Shown here: positions 54,771-64,000 of the stretch, piece after piece
Layout of the letters: the number at the start of each line of letters is the position of its first letter
How positions within the stretch are numbered: the stretch's first letter is position 1
Origin: Macrothele yani
Lineage: Eukaryota > Arthropoda > Arachnida > Araneae > Macrothelidae
Reading direction: 5' to 3'
Length of the DNA stretch: 64,000 nt
Assembly: GCA_039090855.1 (NCBI GenBank)
Contig: CM077022.1
Location: forward strand, 75,726,971-75,790,970
Translations under genes and position numbers: made by a program
Notes under the pieces: model-generated
Databases searched by the model: none
What the model was told of the DNA's origin: nothing
What the model saw: only the letters and a program-made list of their open reading frames with translations

Positions 54771-56489
54771 CAGTTGTGGCCAAAATTGTGGAAACCTTTT
54801 GGAAAAAGTGTATTTTTGAGGTTTAATGGCTTATAACACCATTTTTGTATGGAGTAATACCATAAAATTATATATGAATGGAAAGAAAACTTCATCAAGA
54901 ATGTAAGGCAACAAGGTTTGTTCAATTATCTGTTTTCTGTGAAAAGGTATAGCCAAATAACCAAGAGAAGGAAGCACAACTTGCTTAGGTTGATATGAAG
55001 TAGCTTTCCTTCATTTGAATGTAGGCAATGAGCATGAGTGTTTATAGAGCTAATCAGGTGTCATCTTGTTTTGGCAATAAGCCAATCAGGTCACAGTAGG
55101 ATTCAGCTATTGATGCCATGTATTGGAGCTGAGAGGAGAACATTTGTCAGTGTGTTATGTGATTGCTATCAAGTTGGTTGGGGGTTTTTTTTTTTGTTCT
55201 TTCATTTAGTGAGCTTGTAAAATGTACTAAAATTAAAGAAATGGCGCAAAGACTTGACTGGTCACTCAGAAATCAATGTAAAATAGTACTATTGAGTGAA
55301 CAAGGCTTCAGTTATGAAGAAATTAGAAGAAAAATTGGTGGAAACTAACCAAAGGTGGCATTTTTTAATTTTTGAAGAGGTATAAGGAGACTCAGTCACT
55401 ACAAAACCAGACTAGTAAAGGCAGGAAAAGGTGCGCAACAGCAAGTGATGAGAGAATTTAGAGACTGTGCCTAGGTGACAGAAGAAAATCATCTGGGTGT
55501 ATACGAGATGAAATGGCACAATGCAATGTGAAGTTGAGTGCAAGGACTGTTCGGCGCAGACAGCAGGGATTTGGTCCAAAAGCTAGAATTCCATGAAAAA
55601 AGCCATTTTATCTTTCAAACAAAGGTTGAAAATATTAAACTGGGCTAAAACCCATGTTAACTGGATAGCGGAACAATGGGACAGTATTATTTGGAGTGAT
55701 GAGACCAAAATCTCCCTGGTTGGTAGTGATGGCATAAAATACGTAAGGAGAAGAGTTGGAGAAGATTTGCATCCTGATTGCATTACATGGATCATGAAAC
55801 ACCCACTTAGTGTTATGATTTGGGGTTGTATGACATCAAAAGGTGTGGACAGAATTTGCATGATTAATGGGAATATAAATGGCCAAAAATACATTCATGA
55901 AATACTTGAGCCCAAACTGAAGCCTTCCGCACGTGATCTTTGCCAAGATAATGAAGCATTTATATTTCAACAGGATTCAGCTCTATGTCATGTTGCTGCT
56001 GTGTGAAAAAAGTTGTTTGAAGATAATCATATTCCACTGCTGGAATAGCCCAGACCTTAACCCCATCAAAAATCTATGGAGCCAACTAAAGAAACTTGCT
56101 AATCAAAAGCAACCCAGCAATAAAACCAAATTAATTGAAGCAATAACTGAATCTTGGTTTCACATTATAACAGCTGTAGAACTACAAAACTTAGTTCACT
56201 CCTTGGGAAGGCGTTGTAAGGCCGTAATTAACGCTAAAATTTGAACTAAGTATTAACTGACATGGTTAGAATTTTTGTATATCTCATTTTTTCTGTGTTT
56301 AACTTTTCTTATAACTGCTGTTCTAATACAAAATCCTTCATAAAAGTTATTGCGTTACATTCTTGATGAAATTATGTTTCCATTGATATATAATTTTATG
56401 GTATTACTCCAAAACAATTGGTGTTATGAGCCAACGAACCTCAAAAATACACTATTTCCTAAAGGTTTTCACAATGGGATGCCTGCCTG
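54771..56489 (+). mobile_element. Tc1-type transposon with long TIRs, full length
   Basis: The ends CAGTTGTGGCCAAAATTGTG and, inverted, CAGGCAGGCATCCCATTGTG lead into about 150 bp of matching inverted sequence (GAAACCTTT, GTGTATTTTTGAGGTT, ATAACACCA, GGAGTAATACCATAAAATTA). TA at 54769-54770 and 56490-56491. 1719 bp. Confidence 0.92.
55241..56244 (+). pseudogene. Tc1 transposase, catalytic Glu replaced by Lys
   Basis: Starts MAQRLDWSLRNQCKIVLLSE at 55241 with helix-turn-helix sequence GFSYEEIRRKIGGN, then stop and shifts. From 55593: FKQRLKILNWAKTHVNWIAE, WDSIIWSDETKISLVGSDGI (first Asp), LSVMIWGCMTSKGVDRIC, FIFQQDSALCHVAAV (second Asp). After a shift: NSPDLNPIKNLWSQLKKL, where family members have NPIENLW. 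It ends VHSLGRRCKAVINAKI at 56244. Both the Glu loss and the stops make it inactive. Confidence 0.9.
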
Positions 56490-56491
56490 TA

Positions 56492-58464
56492 GAACCATGC
56501 AAACTGCATTTTATTAGATACATTTGCATTCTGGGTATCACACACGTTCACTTTTCACTGAAATACACCTTATACTTGACTGTCAGATTTTGAATGAGAG
56601 AAATATTTTTTTATAGTGATGTTCTCGCTGTATACTGTCATTTGCTTTATGTAATGTGTACATAATTGTAAAAAGTACTTCCTTTGTATTTATTTGTTTG
56701 ATGATAGTATGTGTATTTGGAAAATTCATTGTGTTATTGTGTATACATATATGTATACACATATTCCATTTCAGGTGTGAATATGATCTGTTGTACAGTT
56801 TACTAGAATCTTGCTCCTTCACTGTGATTGAAAAACTCTGAATTAAGAATTGTTGATAGTGTTGTAAGAGTGCCTGTAATTGAAAGAATGAAAATTAGAA
56901 AGTAGTTCTTGTTAACAAAACTATTTTTATGCTTTTACAGTGAAGCCATAAATGAATTTGTGGCCAAATTTCATTTTTTAGAAAGCACTCCAAGTCATGT
57001 ACTGCACACCTTATGTGCCTTTGTTTATAATCAAAAGTTTCATGTAATCATGTGTTTCTGTCCTGCAATGAACTTCTGTACTGCCATACCAGCTTTTTTA
57101 TATATTTACATTGAGCTGCAAAGCCTGCTTGATTGGTAAGATGCAAGACACTGGTCTCTTTGAAAAGGATTGTACTTCATCTTCATCATGTTAATGACAA
57201 TCATTCTCAAAGGGCCAGTCAGGTGAGGATGTTAAGAGTTACCCAAAATAAAGGGGATATCTAGAAATTTTTGTTACCTTCTCACAAAGATTTTGGTGGG
57301 CATGGTTCCATTCTGGGAATTTAGTGCTGGGTTAAAAAATGTTTAGTTATTATTTTCCAAAAGAACTTTCATTTAACCCCACCCCTGTATTAAAAAAAAA
57401 ACATTTTTTTATAATTTTTGGCTTATAGATTTGTAGCTACAAAAATATGCTTCTGGTTTTATTTTGAAGAGTGCTGTGTTGACCCTTCAACAATTAGTTG
57501 TCCAGTTTTTTTTTGTTGCTTAATATTTAATTGGTAGGAAGTGATATCTTAGATTAGACTAATCTTATTTCTCTGTCTCCTTATTTCTGCTGAGTTTGTG
57601 TGCTGTCAGTTTTTTTACATTTCCCTCAAGTGCTAAAAGTGCCATAATGTATGTAAATAATGTATGCATTTTGCATGTAATTTTATAAATCAGTTCAAAG
57701 GCTTATTTTTGAAATTGCTTATTTATACTGGGCTTGGTGCACAATGCATTGTGGGAAAGTAAAGCTAATTTATTCTTGGGTTTGAGGTATGTGATTAGTT
57801 TTCTTATGTCTCAGATATTTGCAGTTGCTCTGGAGTTTAGTACTGTACTCTTAGTTACGAGGTAATTGTTTGTTTGTGGTAGTGAAGTTGTTTGATTAAT
57901 ATACTACTTCAGTCTTCTCAGTTTAACTTTTGATGGAAAGTAAGTTAAGAACTTTGTGTATGATTATTTGGTACAATCTTAAGTGTGGTGAATTCTGTTT
58001 GTTTTTAATATATAATATATGTATTGCAGAAATGTGTTTAATATCAATTTGATATTGTGGTAGGAGAAAATCACAAAAGGCTTACTCATTGTCTTAGGCA
58101 TATCACTACGTGTTTTATATTTATGTTAATATTTTTGGTTGTGTGTTATTAAAAGTGATAAAATTAGTGTGTGTGTTTATATCACACTTTCTGTTGTTTT
58201 TCTATATCTCATTTTAAAAAAGTGAAGTCCATCTTAATTCTATTGAAAAAAATCTCAAACACATTTTCCCTGCAGAGAGAACTGTCTCACTATTATTGCA
58301 ATTTTTTTTTTTTTCATTTTCTAACAATGCAAAAAGTTAAAAAAATGATAGCATTGTGATTGATGTGCCTGCCAACAAATTCCAGTTAAGCTTTCATTTT
58401 TTTCTCCTCCAGTGTAAACTAGGGAAAGTTTACTTAGGAAGTAATCCAGCTTTTTATTTTCGAA
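56492..58464. other. DNA without an identified gene, one weak candidate exon
   Basis: AT-rich. A possible acceptor (ATGCTTTTACAG, ending 56940) opens 56941-57139 (SEAINEFVAKFHFLESTPSH, then stop at 57139). It would need a phase-2 donor upstream; none is established. T-rich runs and a few TA-rich stretches otherwise. Confidence 0.3.
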
Positions 58465-58602
58465 TAGTGAAGCAGAGGCGTAACTAGGGAGGGGCAGGAC
58501 GGCTGATTTTTCTGTGTTCAGCTTGAGAGAGGGCACAAAAATCATTGCTTACAATCTGATTAAAATTGGAATAAAAAGTTTTGCACCAGTTTCTGCACCC
58601 TG

Positions 58603-58628
58603 TACTCTCTCTCTCTCTCTCTCTCTCC
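58603..58628. repeat. (CT)n microsatellite
   Basis: About 13 CT units between the hAT left end and the DD41D transposase. Confidence 0.9.
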
Positions 58629-58731
58629 ATGGTATTTGTTGTATAATATACTGTAAATATCAAAGTTTTAATTAACATTATCATTTTTTGTAATAGGTCC
58701 TCACTGATGTGGCAGGTGCTGTTCTGTGAAA

Positions 58732-59858
58732 ATGTGGTCCCCACAAGAGAGAGCGCAGTGCATCGCTTGGTTCATTAAAACAAAATCTGATGCACAAATG
58801 CAACAATATTTCCGAACTAAGTATGGGAAAAACCCGCCACCTCGTCCTAGTATCAGCCAGTGGTACCAGAAATTCAAAGAAACTGGGTCCGTGTTGGATC
58901 AAGATCGTAGTGGCTGCCCACGAACATCGAATGAAGACATTGAGTATGTTTGTGATTCATTTTCACGAAGCCCGAAGAAGTCCATTCGCTCCGCGGCCAG
59001 AGAACTACAAATGCCCTGGTCCACGGTACACAGTGTGCTACATAGATATCTACGCTTATATGCATACAAGCACTGGAGGCAAACGATAGACCACGATGAA
59101 AATAATTTGCAGTAACGATGCTGGATAGACTGAGTGAAGATCCCGAGTTTCTCACACGTTTGTTTTACGGATAAGGCAACTTTTCTTGTCTGTAGGCAGT
59201 TAAACAGGCACAATGTTAGGATTTGGGGGTCTGAAAATCCTCGTGCATTTATGGAACTTGCAAGAGACAGTCCTAAAGTGAACATGTGGTGCGGTGATAA
59301 GTCCTTGGACCATTTTTCTTCAGTGAGAAAACAGTGACGGCAGATGTTTACCTAGATGTTTTGTGTGAGTATGTTGTGCCACAGTTGGAGGACCTTCAAC
59401 CAAGCGTGATATTCCAACAGGACGGTGCACCGCCACACTGGGGACACACTTTTGGGACTTTTTAAACACAACATTCCCTGGGAGTTGGATTGGACGGGAT
59501 GGTCCAAATTGCATGGCCACCCCGTTCCCCCAACATCATACCTCTGGACTCTTTTGTGTGGGGATATGTGAAAGATATCATGTATCAGGCAAAGGTGCAG
59601 GACATCAAAGACCTGAAATCGAGGATCAACAATGCCATTTCGACCATTACTCAGGGCATGCTGCAGCGCACATGGTTGGAACTGGAGTTTTGGCTAGATG
59701 TTCTCTATGTGCAACAAATGGTGCACATATTGAGCTTTTCTAATGAGGTAGAAAAAACTTTAGTCTTAGCTCTTATGTGCTCAACCACATTTGTCTATCT
59801 CACACAGTGTATCCGTTATAAATGTGCAAAGTTGTAAAGAGACTTTTTGAACACCCTG
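58732..59858 (+). pseudogene. DD41D-type transposase with right terminal repeat
   Basis: MWSPQERAQCIAWFIKTKSD, FRTKYGKNPPPRPSISQWYQ, SGCPRTSNEDIEYVCDSFSR, PKKSIRSAARELQMPWSTVH form the N-terminal helix-turn-helix part. Later frames: FQQDGAPPHWGTHFWDF (Asp) and WPPRSPNIIPLDSFVWGY (Asp). The two Asp codons are separated by 123 bases, i.e. 41 residues. Coding ends near 59745 (CATNGAHIELF). The right end TTTTTGAACACCCTG with TA at 59859-59860 is present; no matching left end is found. Confidence 0.85.
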
Positions 59859-59904
59859 TATATAGAGAAATACATGAATTTGGGAAACTGCAAAAGTTCA
59901 TGAC

Positions 59905-60120
59905 ATAATGATCAAAGTGAAGACTTTCAACTGGCAAGGGGCTAGACATGTTGCTAAAATAACTTACCACCATTTGACTACTGAAATACTAGATTGGGAG
60001 AAAACCATGTGGGAGATAGGTGGATGAAATTCGAAAGCATGCTGGAGTGACTTGGAAGAGATTGGCTCAAGTTGTGAAAGACTTGGAGACCTTTATCCAG
60101 CAGGGGATTGAAAATGATTG
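59905..60120 (+). pseudogene. RTE LINE 3' fragment, decayed
   Basis: HDIMIKVKTFNWQGARHVAK, HHLTTEILDW, then shifted ...GRWMKFESMLE-like and a GLYPAG/IQQGIEND-like end. Same family as 47256-48005 and 52366-52557. Stops and deletions are present. Confidence 0.75.
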
Positions 60121-60127
60121 TTGATTA

Positions 60128-60288
60128 CAGTGGTCATGCTGCCAATCGCATTCTTCACAATTTGCGAAAGAAAAAATTGATTTGGTGATGGAAAAAAAAG
60201 TTTTGGCAATTACCATTTTGTATAATATTTTGGGGAAAAAAATTGAATTTGGTGTAAACCTTAAAAAAGCCAGAGCAGCCCCTGATTG
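60128..60288. mobile_element. Small MITE (copy 2) with TA target
   Basis: 161 bp between TA at 60126-60127 and 60289-60290, the inverted counterpart of 5583-5768. Shared words: GAAAAAATTG, GATGGAAAAAA, GTTTTGGCAATTACC, CCTTAAAAAAGCC. Confidence 0.75.
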
Positions 60289-60302
60289 TACGTATTTATA
60301 TA

Positions 60303-61505
60303 CTGAGTGGCCACTTCATTATGACCACCTGGCAGTTTTAAGCAAATGAGCTATGGCCGCACGCTGTTGCCGCCAGAGGGTGAGGCTAGTGTAAAAGTTT
60401 AGTGCTTGCGACAGTAGTAGAAGTGATATTTGGGTGACTACATGGGTAAAAAATGTGATTTGACGGACTTTCAACGTGGGATGATTGTAGGAGCTCAGAG
60501 ACATGGAGCGAGTATCACCGAAACTGTCGCATTTGTGAAATGTTCCAGAGCAGCTGTTGTTAAAGTGTTAAAAGACTGGACTGTCAGCCAAAAACTGGGT
60601 CTCTATGTGCAATGTGTGGTCGTCAACGACTAGTGACTGCTCGGGTGGAACGTAGTGTCCAGACTGGTAACAGACAACAGAAGGGCAACAGTGTAGCAAA
60701 TTACAGACCATCTTAATCAAGGATCCCCTTAAACGATCTCTGCATGCACTGTTCGCCGTACACTGCATCGGATGGGATATGGCAGCCGAAGGCCTGTTCG
60801 AACACCTTTGCTGTCTGCAGTTAACAAGAGAAAACGTCTCTAGTTCGCACAGGAGCACAAGGATTGGACAGTCGATAATTGGTAACAAATTATGTGGTCT
60901 GATGAATCACGTTTTCATTTGCACCATGCCGATGGTTGAGTGAGAATTTGGTGGAAACAGCACAAAAGCATGGACCCCAAAAGCATTGCTACAACCCTTC
61001 AAGCTGGTGGAGGCAACGTTATGGTTTGGGGAATGTTTTCCTGGCATGCTCTGGGCCCTTTAATTCGTATTGATCAACGTCTGACTGGCACATCGTATCT
61101 AAACATCGTTGCAGACCAAGTGCATCCTGTCATGTGGATGGTTTATCCCAATGGCTACTTTCAACAAGATAATGCGTCCTGCCATAGTGCTCGTATTGTA
61201 CAGGATTGGTTTCAGGAACATGCCGGTGAGTTTACTTTGCTTAGGTGGTCCCCACAATCTCCAGATCTCAACCCCATTGAGAATTTGTGAGATGAAGTTG
61301 AATGAACCATCAGACAGCTAGATCCACAACCCTGCAATCTCGCACTCCTGGAAAGTGCTATTCATCAAGCATGGTCTCAGATTCCACAAATCACCTATCA
61401 ACATCTCGTGGAGTTCATGCCACGAAGAATTGATGCAGTATTAAAGGCAAAAGGTGGCCCAACGAAGTACTGAGGGGGTGGTCATAATAAAGTGGCCACT
61501 CAGTG
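60303..61505 (+). mobile_element. Tc1-type transposon of DD36E (Incomer-like) type
   Basis: The terminal repeats CTGAGTGGCCACTTCATTAT and, inverted, CTGAGTGGCCACTTTATTAT continue to GACCACC. TA at 60301-60302 and 61506-61507. 1203 bp. Confidence 0.92.
60442..61473 (+). pseudogene. Tc1-type transposase (DD36E), broken
   Basis: MGKKCDLTDFQRGMIVGAQR followed by HGASITETVAFVKCSRAAVV (first helix-turn-helix). The middle part (60630-60940) is in broken frames, including GRPRLVTARVERSV and a WSDESRF-like site near 60900. Then GGGNVMVWGMFSWHALGPLI, FQQDNASCHSARIVQDWF (Asp), SPQSPDLNPIEN (Glu) with 36 residues between. It ends PRRIDAVLKAKGGPTKY and TGA at 61471-61473. DD36E Tc1-like elements are known as the Incomer family. 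Confidence 0.87.
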
Positions 61506-61597
61506 TATATAAGAGATTGAAAAACATATGGGGGGGGCTCAATATTTTGTGGTTTTCCCCAAGTGCAGAAATCCCTAGTTACGTCTCTGTAATGAAG

Positions 61598-63355
61598 ACT
61601 TGCTTATAGGAGAAAGGTAATTAGCTTAAGAAAAAAATTTGTTTTAAGATACATTCTTGTTTTGCAATTGTGCAAAAAGTATCCTGAAACTTCTAGTTTT
61701 TGTGTGGATGTTCTTAATTTTTTTCCTAAGAGTTTGTTAGTGTTACACTCATGGTTTGTACAGCACTTGGAATCTTAGAATTTGATTTCCCTTTTTTTCA
61801 GGCCTGGAATTTGGTTCTTGTAACTGAAAAAAAAAAAAAATGGTCAAGAAGTTTGGATTGATTGCATCACTTTGTGCTAGTGCACAGCGTGATGTTATCT
61901 CATGTGGAAAGATACATGAGTGCACTATTTCCAGCAACCTTGGCTTGAAGTGTAGCACCTGGAGGCGCAACAGCGTGTGGAAACTTTTCCGCTAGTCCAA
62001 GATGGCTGTTCCTTGTAGCACACTCTCCCCTCAGTTATTGGCTTGGCAACTAGCCTCCATACAGCCAATGCGTGTAGAGAGATGAGTTTGGGGTCGGTTT
62101 TCGAAGCCCCAATCCGTCCGAGCTAGAGATGTTTCATCCCTAGCCCGACTTTTCTAAGTGCTGATCCCTTTCTCCCTTTTATCCGATTTTTACATGCAAC
62201 ATGAAGGAGCATGGAATATGATGCTCAGAATATATGCATCTCATTAGGAAGGATATAACCCTGGAATAAAATTTATATTTTACAGTTTCACAGAAAATTT
62301 TGCAGTAGCTGATATTTTTTTTTTTTCTAAAAAAAAAAGAAACTGTCTACCTTTGTTGTGCATGGAGAGATGGTCATGACACAAGTCTGCTAGATCCTGA
62401 AGAGCTTTTATATTTCAAAATGCATTCATATTTCTTGTACTGAACATAATCCAATTTTACTTTGGTCATGCAATCAATAATTTGAAGAAAAATGTTTCCA
62501 CACGGTAGGTTTTCCCCACTTCATTTTTAACTGTTTTACAATCACCAGTATTTAACTTTTTTCATATACTCGTAACTTCAGGATAAGGATCATTCATATT
62601 GTAATGCACAAATAAATAAAAAGAGTAACTGAACTGAAGGGATGAATGTTGAGTGGAGGTGACAGTAACAGCTATTAGAAAAGCTTCATTTAATTTGTTG
62701 TTTCCTTGCCATCTTCTACACAACGTCTGGTTTAACGAGGCCTTCCAAAATACTGGGGGGCGAACTTCCGTCCTCAGAGCTGAGATCCTAACACCAGTTT
62801 CACACAGACAACAAATCTGTTGAAGCAATAAATGTTCCAGCTGTCCTACAGCTGGTTTTCAAGTGGACTATTTTCTCTGGGGAATTTACTTTGATTCACA
62901 CTTCAACTTCCAGCATACCCCCAGAGTTATACTTTATCCACCCTCTGCGTCCTAATTTATTTAAAAAAAACAAATTCCTCTCCTGTGCATTACGTTTCAA
63001 TGACAAATTTATGACACTAGCGGCTTTTCCTTTCCCCCTCCCCATCTGTTTCATTGCGGATGGTTCTTTTGAGATCATATTCTCTGATGTGTCCAAGGGC
63101 AATTTTAGCTGACCACACTACTGCGTCTGTGCGAAGGTGGAGTTCCCTAATCTCTTTTTCCCCTGCTTCGACTCCCTACTTTCCTTAGCTAATTACTCTC
63201 CTAAAAAGCACTTAAACTATCACACAATGACACATCTATTCCCTTTCCATGCAGTCAGGATTCATGGATACACTACAGGAAAAAACTAATTCCTCTTCCT
63301 AAAACTCGGAAAAAGAAAAAAACGAAGAACTCAATATTTTAGCATAAAAAAAGAA
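61598..63355. other. DNA without an identified gene
   Basis: Mixed sequence with A runs at 61827-61840 and 62328-62339. A short inverted word CTAGAGATG/CATCCCTAG lies at about 62134-62155. Open frames are short and without family signal. Confidence 0.5.
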
Positions 63356-63358
63356 ACC

Positions 63359-63520
63359 TGCCAGAGATGTAATCAATATGGTATTCCTAGCTTCTCAGGG
63401 CCCGAGATGTAGCTAATATGCTATTCGTAGCTCGTTCAAACCTGCCCGAGATGTAACTATATGCTGTTCGTAGCTCGTTCAAACTCTCCTGAGATGAAAC
63501 TTATGATGCTTTTCGTAGAA
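63359..63520 (+). repeat. Tandem repeat, about 4 units of roughly 45-50 bp
   Basis: The unit is close to GAGATGTAGCTAATATGCTA then TTCGTAGCTCGTTCAAAC. Copies begin at about 63365, 63413, 63449 and 63490, with decreasing match. Confidence 0.8.
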
Positions 63521-63924
63521 CGCCCGAGCCCGTCTCGGGCTTTCGAGCTTGGGGCCCAGCCCGTCTCATCTCTAGTGTAGAGTCGACAACAGTCTCGTGA
63601 ATAAATTGGGTCAGGTGCTTGCACATCACTTGGCTGCAGTTGTTTAGATTTTTGGCAGAAAATTACCTGGAGCCAGGACTGCAGTAGGGGCCTGGCGGCG
63701 CCAGTCCTTTTTAAAATGTATTTATTCAGTCGTTGTCCATTGAAATCGACATTTTTTAAGACAAATAATCTGAACCGAGTTTTTCTCTCTTCTTCTTCAT
63801 CTCTGTCTCTCTCTATTTGTTATTTTTTTTCACGGTGACTATGCACAAAAATGTAGGCATTGTGTTTGCTTACCGAGACCACCTCAGAAATAGCCACTGA
63901 AGTGGGTATGAGTATGTATATATA

Positions 63925-64000
63925 CATGGTCATATCAGAATATGACCACCTACCTGATAATGGGAATAACCACTCTTGGCCCGGATGACAGCAGCAAGAC
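63925..64000 (-). mobile_element. Tc1-type transposon, end entering from the right edge
   Basis: After TA (63923-63924) the terminal repeat CATGGTCATATCAGAATATG and on to GACCACCTACC matches in inverse the element end at 54725-54764. The minus strand gives RLAAVIRAKSGYSHY, the Tc1 C-terminus. The rest lies beyond the window. Confidence 0.85.

Larger units (their letters stand above)
58473..61589. mobile_element. hAT-like element filled with later insertions
   Basis: The left end CAGAGGCGTAACTAGGGA and the inverted right end CAGAGACGTAACTAGGGA are flanked by the 8-bp direct repeats TAGTGAAG (58465-58472) and TAATGAAG (61590-61597), one mismatch. 8-bp duplications and CAGxGGCGTAxCTAGG ends are hallmarks of hAT elements. 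Almost all of the interior is other elements, so the original was a small non-autonomous hAT. Confidence 0.82.

Noticed and set aside
63359..63520. CRISPR-like array
   Set aside because: Units are contiguous and degenerate with no unique spacers, in a eukaryotic setting; it is an ordinary tandem repeat.

Overview
This window is low-GC eukaryotic nuclear DNA from an animal. Evidence: GT-AG introns with matching exon phases, tRNA-derived SINEs, LINEs, Penelope-like retroelements (PLEs), and many Tc1/mariner, pogo/Tigger and hAT DNA transposons, with no bacterial operon structure. The mix (mariner, DD41D and DD36E Tc1/mariner families, PLE, RTE) fits an arthropod, perhaps a chelicerate; this is inference, not proof.

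Host gene: I can support one gene, on the plus strand, seen only as its 3' part. Four exons join with consistent phases: 3409-3636, 7060-7191, 13394-14337 and 43382-43714, the last ending in TAG. They encode about 544 residues of a Ser/His/Cys-rich, probably disordered C-terminal region that I cannot name. Almost everything else before 43.4 kb is intron. The last intron is 29 kb and is filled with mobile elements.

Layout. 1-642: 3' end of a Tigger-like transposon. 0.9-2.6 kb: old PLE with C-terminal GIY-YIG nuclease, split by a Tc1 element. 2.6-3.25 kb: CACCT-rich low-complexity DNA with a LINE tail. 4.0-5.8 kb: second GIY-YIG PLE remnant with a palindrome, a tandem repeat, a Tc1 remnant and a small MITE. 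6.5 kb: SINE. 8.7-12.5 kb: third PLE split by a mariner, a mariner helix-turn-helix fragment and an inverted pair of PLE tails. 15.6-27.7 kb: about 12 kb of PLE copies in alternating orientation with three palindrome centres; this PLE lacks a C-terminal GIY-YIG domain and carries LTR-like ends with a possible 5' UTR intron. 28.5-30.1 kb: fourth GIY-YIG remnant and a mariner. 31.4-34.8 kb: nearly full-length but broken LINE. 35.8-38.2 kb: Tc1, RTE endonuclease and Tc1 fragments. 39 kb: second SINE. 41.1-43.0 kb: TIR element with a nested mariner-type element. After the gene: a DD41D element with long TIRs (45.1-47.3), an RTE 3' end, a pogo/Tigger element (49.3-51.5), a 1-kb tandem duplication with one RTE insertion (52.1-54.2), LINE and Tc1 fragments, a Tc1 (54.8-56.5), and a hAT-like element (58.5-61.6) holding a DD41D element, an RTE piece, a MITE and a DD36E Tc1. 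The right edge enters another Tc1 copy.

Every transposase or reverse transcriptase here carries frameshifts or stops, so none looks active as read. The most notable structure is the PLE palindrome cluster: pairs of copies share private variants within a pair, suggesting each pair arose as an inverted duplication. Three older GIY-YIG PLE remnants each carry a Tc1/mariner insertion in or just before the nuclease domain, two of them with the reading frame recoverable across the TA target.
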